64,000 nucleotides of DNA from positions 528,034 to 592,033 of the forward strand of contig NW_025813479.1 in NCBI RefSeq assembly GCF_021976095.1. The letters are read 5' to 3'. Positions within the stretch are counted from its first letter, which is position 1, and each line of letters opens with the position of its first letter. Below, one piece after another: positions 58,770-64,000 of this stretch. A model generated the notes under the pieces. That model had not been told where the DNA came from. It saw only the letters and a list, made by a program, of their open reading frames with translations, and searched no databases. The translations under genes and the position numbers were made by a program. Source of the DNA: Xenia sp. Carnegie-2017 (Eukaryota > Cnidaria > Anthozoa > Malacalcyonacea > Xeniidae).

Positions 58770-60540
58770 ATGATACAGTACTGTAAAAAGATAATACATC
58801 ACTTAGATTCGTAAAAAAAGTATTGGACAAAGATAAATTCATTTTTAAAATGCTTTCATGTAATTCACAACTTCTTGAGCTTGAATTTTGTAAGGATGTA
58901 TTGCTATTCAAAAGAAAAAGAAAAAAAGATTTCGATATGCTGTATTGAATTGACATAAAGATTGTCCAAAGGTCGATCTCATCATTTCAATTCATCTCAG
59001 CACGAAATGAGCGTGAAAGACACGTGCAGATCGTTATGTAAATTTAGACTGAAAAATTATTTGCTGTTGGAATATCCTTACTTGTCCTCACTTTATCTAT
59101 TAAAAATATTACTAACATAACTTGAATTTAATTAGGATACCTGCTTCTGCCATTATAACTCAAGCCACAAAATATGTGAAAGCTAAATATGGGAAAAATT
59201 TTATGCACTAGGTTGACGTATTGGACTTTCACTTTTTCAGTTCATTTTATTATTTACTCAAAAAAATATAACATTAGTGAAAGTTATTGAAAATACTAGA
59301 AATGTGGGTTACACTTTGGAACAAATTCGATGTCATATATTTTTGTAAGAACGATGGAATTTTCTTAATCTGTATTGTAAATAAAAAATCCTTTATGAAA
59401 ATCATCCAACACGCTGACCACACACAATGACGTTAACTTATAGCTACAGTAAGAGTTCACTTTTAATTTCATAAATGTTTTATGTTTGGCCGAGTTGTTT
59501 TCAACAAAAACTACTATACACACAAGATTTATAAATTTAATTCGCCATATAAGTGATGATTTAACGAACTTATTGAGACATATGGTCACATCACATATAT
59601 CTTTAAATTATGTAAAAATTCCAGCAATTCCAGTTAACATCAATAGCACTGAAAATGAAATCATCAATAGCACTGAAAATGAAAAAGAACATAAATGATG
59701 CAGCATTTCCCTCCGTTTAAATATTGTAGAACCTGGATTGAGTCGAAAGAATTTGATTTTAAGCCCCATTTTTTTGTGGAATGAAAAAATAAAAGTGTGC
59801 ATAATATGTATAAGAGCACGTTTTTATCCCTTCCTTCAAGGCGTATCGTTTCTTCAGCTAAATATGCCCCTTGAAGTCCAAAAATTCTTGTTTTTTGTCA
59901 AACACAACGTGCAAACTTTCACATTACATGCCTTTCAGCAAGTGATATTCATTACAGCGTTTGTTTATAAAACTTGTGGTCAATAATAAAATGTATACAG
60001 ACGGATCACGATCACTGTTGTCGGAACCTATGATATTTTCTTCTCGCTCAATTTGCTCGGCGCATATCATCGGCAATTTTTCCAGCCAGTAAATAAGACT
60101 TTTTCACTTTTTCCAGTCACTAAAATAACATGAAGTCATTTCTTAAGTACAAATATTCTCTAATTTACTACTCAGAATGACGTCATAATGTATTAGTGGT
60201 TGGAAACAGTGACAAACTCTAATTAAAATGGAGTTGTGGACGTGAAGATGCGGTTCACAACTGAGTGACCCTTCTGTGCTTGGGGTCAGACTAAAAACTT
60301 TTCCAAAAACTTTTGTCTGAAATTTTAGCGCAACCAAGCCAAATTTAAAGAGAAACGTTTTCCAGATCGTTGACGCACATTGAAAGAAAGTCATAAGCGT
60401 TGTACTTTGTTTGCTTATTATGCACAGCATACTAACACTTCAAATATGACAATGCGACAACATCGATCAAAATGATAACAGGCTAGTAAGCTCCAAAAAA
60501 GACCACAAAACACTTAAAAAATACGCCAAAAAGACTAGAA
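58770..60540. repeat. Spacer upstream of gene K, duplicated segment
   Basis: Fourth copy of the shared spacer. Similarity to the gene C-D spacer stops around 60553, at the base where gene D's second exon would begin (both read AGACTAGAATGTTTT, then diverge). The duplication therefore ended at or near an exon boundary. Confidence 0.65.
60320..60398 (-). pseudogene. Relic IRG tail-exon fragment (copy 4)
   Basis: The minus strand reads AYDFLSMCVNDLENVSL, stop, IWLGCAKI, the same frame and same stop as copies 1 and 3. Confidence 0.6.
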
Positions 60541-60553
60541 TGTTTTCGCAGGA

Positions 60554-62052
60554 CAAATTTATTGTAAATTACTAAATTTTCAAGATGATTGTCGCTGACT
60601 TTACGTTATTGACACGCCAACATGTTCAGGGCAAAAACGCGACGAAAATTTTTTTTTCAATTTGAACTAAACTGGATATAATTTTTGATCCAACAGTTTT
60701 TCCTTAATTTAACAGATAAATTTTCTCAATTCTTCCAGTAACTGACAGGAGAAGCAATGCAAGCTAAAAGAGCTTTTCTCTAAAAAACAGCTTGTAATGG
60801 TGGAAAATAAATTACCAACATTTGACCAATAAGAGAACTACCAACAGCAATGAGAAACATACGGTTTGTCGTTAAATCGATCAAAAAACTGATTTTTCTA
60901 GTCAAAAAATTCCTAATAAGTGCAAGATCATCTCATTCCTAACGCTCTTAGTCACCTTCAGTTTGAAGACATCAAATTTACAGTTCATCAAACAAACCAC
61001 TAATTTGTTGAGCAACTAAACTAATGTATTTTCAGCTGATGTAGTGATATTTATGATAAAAAAAAGAAAAACATTAATACTTCCACCAAATTCATGGAGT
61101 ATTTTCCGCCATCAGATCCAATTCATCTCTATATAATGAACGTCGAGGACTTACCATACTACGAGTGGGAAGGGATTTTTATGTTTGTTTATAATAAATT
61201 GGAATTTATGGCATAATGGCTTTGTGAAGAACACTTAAAAATGTTTTAAAACTGGTCATATCGAGGAATTTTCAACCAATACTTGTTGTGTGTCTTTACT
61301 TTAGCAAACAAATAAATTTTCCCATAGTGCATTATGTGCATAGTCACAAAAATAGTTCGAACTTCATAACAAATCCTACTTCACTATCGCATACAATTTA
61401 TAAACGAATAATTGACTTCCATTCTAGAATCTCCAATATTTCATCGTGTGCAAAAACATTGAATAACTAACCTTTATGTAAAGCAGACTATAAGTATATG
61501 TGTAAAAGAATATACAAAAATAAAAATAAAAAGTTAACATACGTTTTTAAGATCGGATAGTTAGAAACCAAAATCACAAAACAAAATTGTTTGTTAATAT
61601 AAATATAATGCTGTATACTAGTTGGCAAGGTTTGAGTATATACAGCTTCTTTTCTGAAGCAAACTTTAATCCTTGTAACACAAACCTAGCCTTTCATTCA
61701 TGCATACATTTAACACAGTTATGACTCAAGATATTAAAAGATAATATCTGTTAAAAGATTTGGTGACGTATACTTTGGAAAAGCAGAACTAAAAAAGAAA
61801 ATTAAAATGTCGTGTTATGTATAGCTACATACAATTCTGGTTATACTACTAAGAGGAAGAAAATGATAGGAAAGTACATCTATATCATACACATGATAGA
61901 TAAAACAGTTGATCGTTAAATCTGTAAACATTTTCGGGAATGAACAAGCAAAATTGTAAAAATAAGCATTATAAATGTCATAAGATAAAATTATTACAAG
62001 TTGTTGTTGTATTGAGAAAACGCCTACTGTGTGCAATTCAATTTGCATTGCC
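60554..62052. other. Spacer between the gene K duplicon and gene L
   Basis: 60554-61640 shows no gene or repeat. 61640-62052 matches the 3' flanks of genes F and A. Confidence 0.45.
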
Positions 62053-64000
62053 CTAAACTATTTCATCCCAAACATCGAGAGCAACTTTTTCCATATCGCT
62101 GATACACTGACAAAGAAACTTCAAAACGAAAACAAACGATAATGCAGGAGACACAAACTGTCCAATTCTTGGAATGAATTTTGTGAGCTCTACAATACCA
62201 ATAGCCTTAGCACTATCACCAAATAGAAGCAGTAAATCGTTGTCTGTTTGAACCCTGTAGTTCAATATGATATTTTGTGATTCTGCACTCAACGCATTGA
62301 ATATTTCAGATTCTTCATCAGGAAGGGCAAACTGGCGACGGTAACTATGAATTTCTCCTAAAATCACAGCTAAGTTAAAAGCTGATCCAACTTCAGGAAC
62401 AGGAGCAAAGTTTAAACCAGCTGCGGCAACAGCCACTTTTGCTGCTCGATCTAGAAAATTTATTAGAAAGGCTCGTACAAAAATTAGAGTGCGCAAAAGA
62501 TCATGCAGAGGGAGTTAAGAAAATTCTGTGAAGAAGCTTCTGGCTAAAGTAAAAATCAGACAACCATGCAGTGTTGTTAACACTATATAAATTATATTCA
62601 TGAATGATTGGCTATGTCACTCCGGTTAATATCTGTTAAATGACAAACCTTTCAAAAACTTGGCCTTTCTTTTTATGCATTTACGTGTCACATTACTCAA
62701 AGAGAGAATGAAACGTTCTTTTTTACGTTCTGGTAAAACCAAAGATATCGATTTTACCAAACGATCAAAATCGTATTTCTCTGGAACCTTGTTGTCAATC
62801 ATATAGATATACTTTACATCATCAATCAAATCTTGTAAATTGTCTAGACAATCTTTCCTCATTTTTTGCAAAACAGATTCTTCATTAAACTGCGGTCCTT
62901 CATCATCATTGGCGTTCTTTAGATCTGTGTCAACGTTAGTACGAACAAAAAAGAAAGGCTTTTTTATTTCTTTTGAAACTTTCTCGGCCAATTCTCTGTC
63001 ATAGTGGGTGAATCGTGTTTTGCAAAAAATAAGAAATGCGTCGTATTTCTCTAGAGCACCAACTTTTTTAGAGTATTCTTTAAGATTGGGGTATCCACGT
63101 GTTCCAATGCCTGGTAGATCCCAAAAAATGATGTTTCCATTATTTGGATGAGTATATTTAGTGGGAGCTGAAGTTGATTCTGTAACACCAACTGGTGCTG
63201 CTCCATTTTCGTGAGCTTTAAGTCTACAAACAATAATATTTTACTTAATTGTTGCATGCTATTTCACATTTGTCCATGCATTTTTAAATTGGTTACCTAA
63301 TTTCTTATACCATGTTTTACCATAAAATATAAATTTGAGAGATTATATTTGTATTATACCTTAATGGAAATGTGATCAGTCGTTTTTACACTGGTTGTGA
63401 TGTATTTGAAATTCATCGAAAATTAATAATTTACCCTCTCACAGTGTTGATAAAAGATGATTTTCCTGTTCCAGTAAATCCAGTTACAGCTAGAATTATC
63501 TTTTCTTCCCTCAATGAACTAATTTGACGATGGTAAAAATCATCAATACCAGAAAGACCTTGACGATCAACGCGATCTCTAACTTGAGCAAAGCACTTAT
63601 CTTCTTGAGTCATTGAGCTATTTTTGTATATTACATCGTGCAAAGATTTTACAAAGCGTTCACTTCTACGTTCTAGCAACTCTGTGAGAACAGCCGTACG
63701 TAAATCTTTGAATTCATATTTGTCTGGAAACTTGTTGTCAATCATGTAGATGTCGTTCTCAGCATCGATTAAGCCTTTCAAGTTTTTCGAACAATCTTTC
63801 TTCATTTTTCTCAAGACAGATGTTTCATCAAACGCTGGTCCTTCGTCATCCTGAGCATTCTCTATTTCGTGATGAACGTTGGTACGAACGAAAAAGAAAG
63901 GCTGTTTAAGGTCTTTTGAAACTTTATCAGCCAGTTCTTTGTCAAGTTGAGTGAGCCGGGATCTGGAAAAAATAAGAAAAGCGTCGTATTTCTTTAGACC
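62053..64000 (-). CDS. IRG-like multi-GTPase gene L (5' end outside window)
   Basis: Exons: 64000-63435 (partial), 63223-62649, 62450-62053; the frame is open through all. The partial exon has KKYDAFLIF, RTNVH, MIDNK, a linker helix and P-loop GFTGTGKSSFIN. The next has WDLPGIGTR, RTNVD, MIDNK and the usual 575-base length. The tail reads DRAAKVAVAAAGLNFAPVP to ALDVWDEIV, stop. It is most like the 3' halves of genes A and F. At least two G-domains; further ones may lie beyond the window. No lesion seen. Confidence 0.82.

Noticed and set aside
1-64000. GIMAP, GBP or very large inducible GTPase identity
   Set aside because: The DLPGIGTP switch, the spacing of P-loop to switch and the tail pattern fit IRGs better.
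1-64000. tRNA, rRNA, operons or other bacterial-type features
   Set aside because: None seen; introns and spacers show a eukaryotic nuclear sequence.

Overview
The window is animal DNA: AT-rich, with spliced genes that have GT...AG introns and long spacers. It is filled by one multigene family, a tandem cluster of immunity-related GTPase (IRG, p47 interferon-inducible GTPase-like) genes. The family call rests on P-loops of the form GxxxxGKSSFIN, the IRG signature WDLPGIGTP, the VRTNVD stretch (equivalent to vertebrate VRTKVD), the LIDNK/YDF stretch, and one C-terminal helical domain with an A-PVP--G-AFN--V--E---YR--FG-PD pattern. The organism cannot be named. A cnidarian (perhaps hydrozoan) or similar AT-rich invertebrate is a weak guess.

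Twelve gene units are visible: A (1-2787, +, 5' end outside), B (4935-9219, +, broken), C (11380-14370, -, broken), D (16227-17252, -, truncated), E (18992-22290, -, intact, 878 codons), F (24439-27771, -, broken), G (30257-33373, -, degenerate), H (34947-38391, -, broken), I (40045-45764, -, intact, 998 codons), J (47268-52081, +, intact except for one frameshift), K (55586-58633, -, intact, 634 codons) and L (62053 to the window end, -, 5' end outside).

All genes share a modular plan. Exon 1 encodes a short helical N-terminus starting MGSSSSKP (a myristoylation-like start) and the first P-loop. One or more symmetric phase 2-2 exons of about 717-732 bases each carry G3-G5 of one GTPase domain, a helical linker and the P-loop of the next domain. 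A last G exon (575 bases, phase 2-1) is followed by a helical tail exon. The proteins are therefore strings of two or three GTPase domains that usually share a single tail. Gene I is a chimera in which a tail exon is fused in frame to the start of another G-domain, giving G-G-tail-G-tail.

Promoter regions carry a conserved block with a STAT/GAS-like palindrome (TTCNNNGAA) about 118-137 bases before the start codon. A GAAA-rich IRF-like stretch lies just downstream of it, and a GTCCAAAGGTCGATCTCA box lies about 320-390 bases upstream. The most diverged gene, J, keeps both TTC/GAA half-sites with a different spacer. Interferon-like (JAK-STAT) control in an invertebrate is a reasonable inference.

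Spacers are segmental duplications shared among units, in both orientations, and four of them contain a relic tail exon. Two foldback, Penelope-like insertions (44511-45468 and 47874-49237) lie in first introns and contain hammerhead-ribozyme folds. Gene J's tail exon holds five in-frame copies of a 102-base repeat encoding a hydrophobic 34-residue unit. The high share of broken, mosaic and near-identical copies suggests fast birth-and-death evolution of an immune locus.
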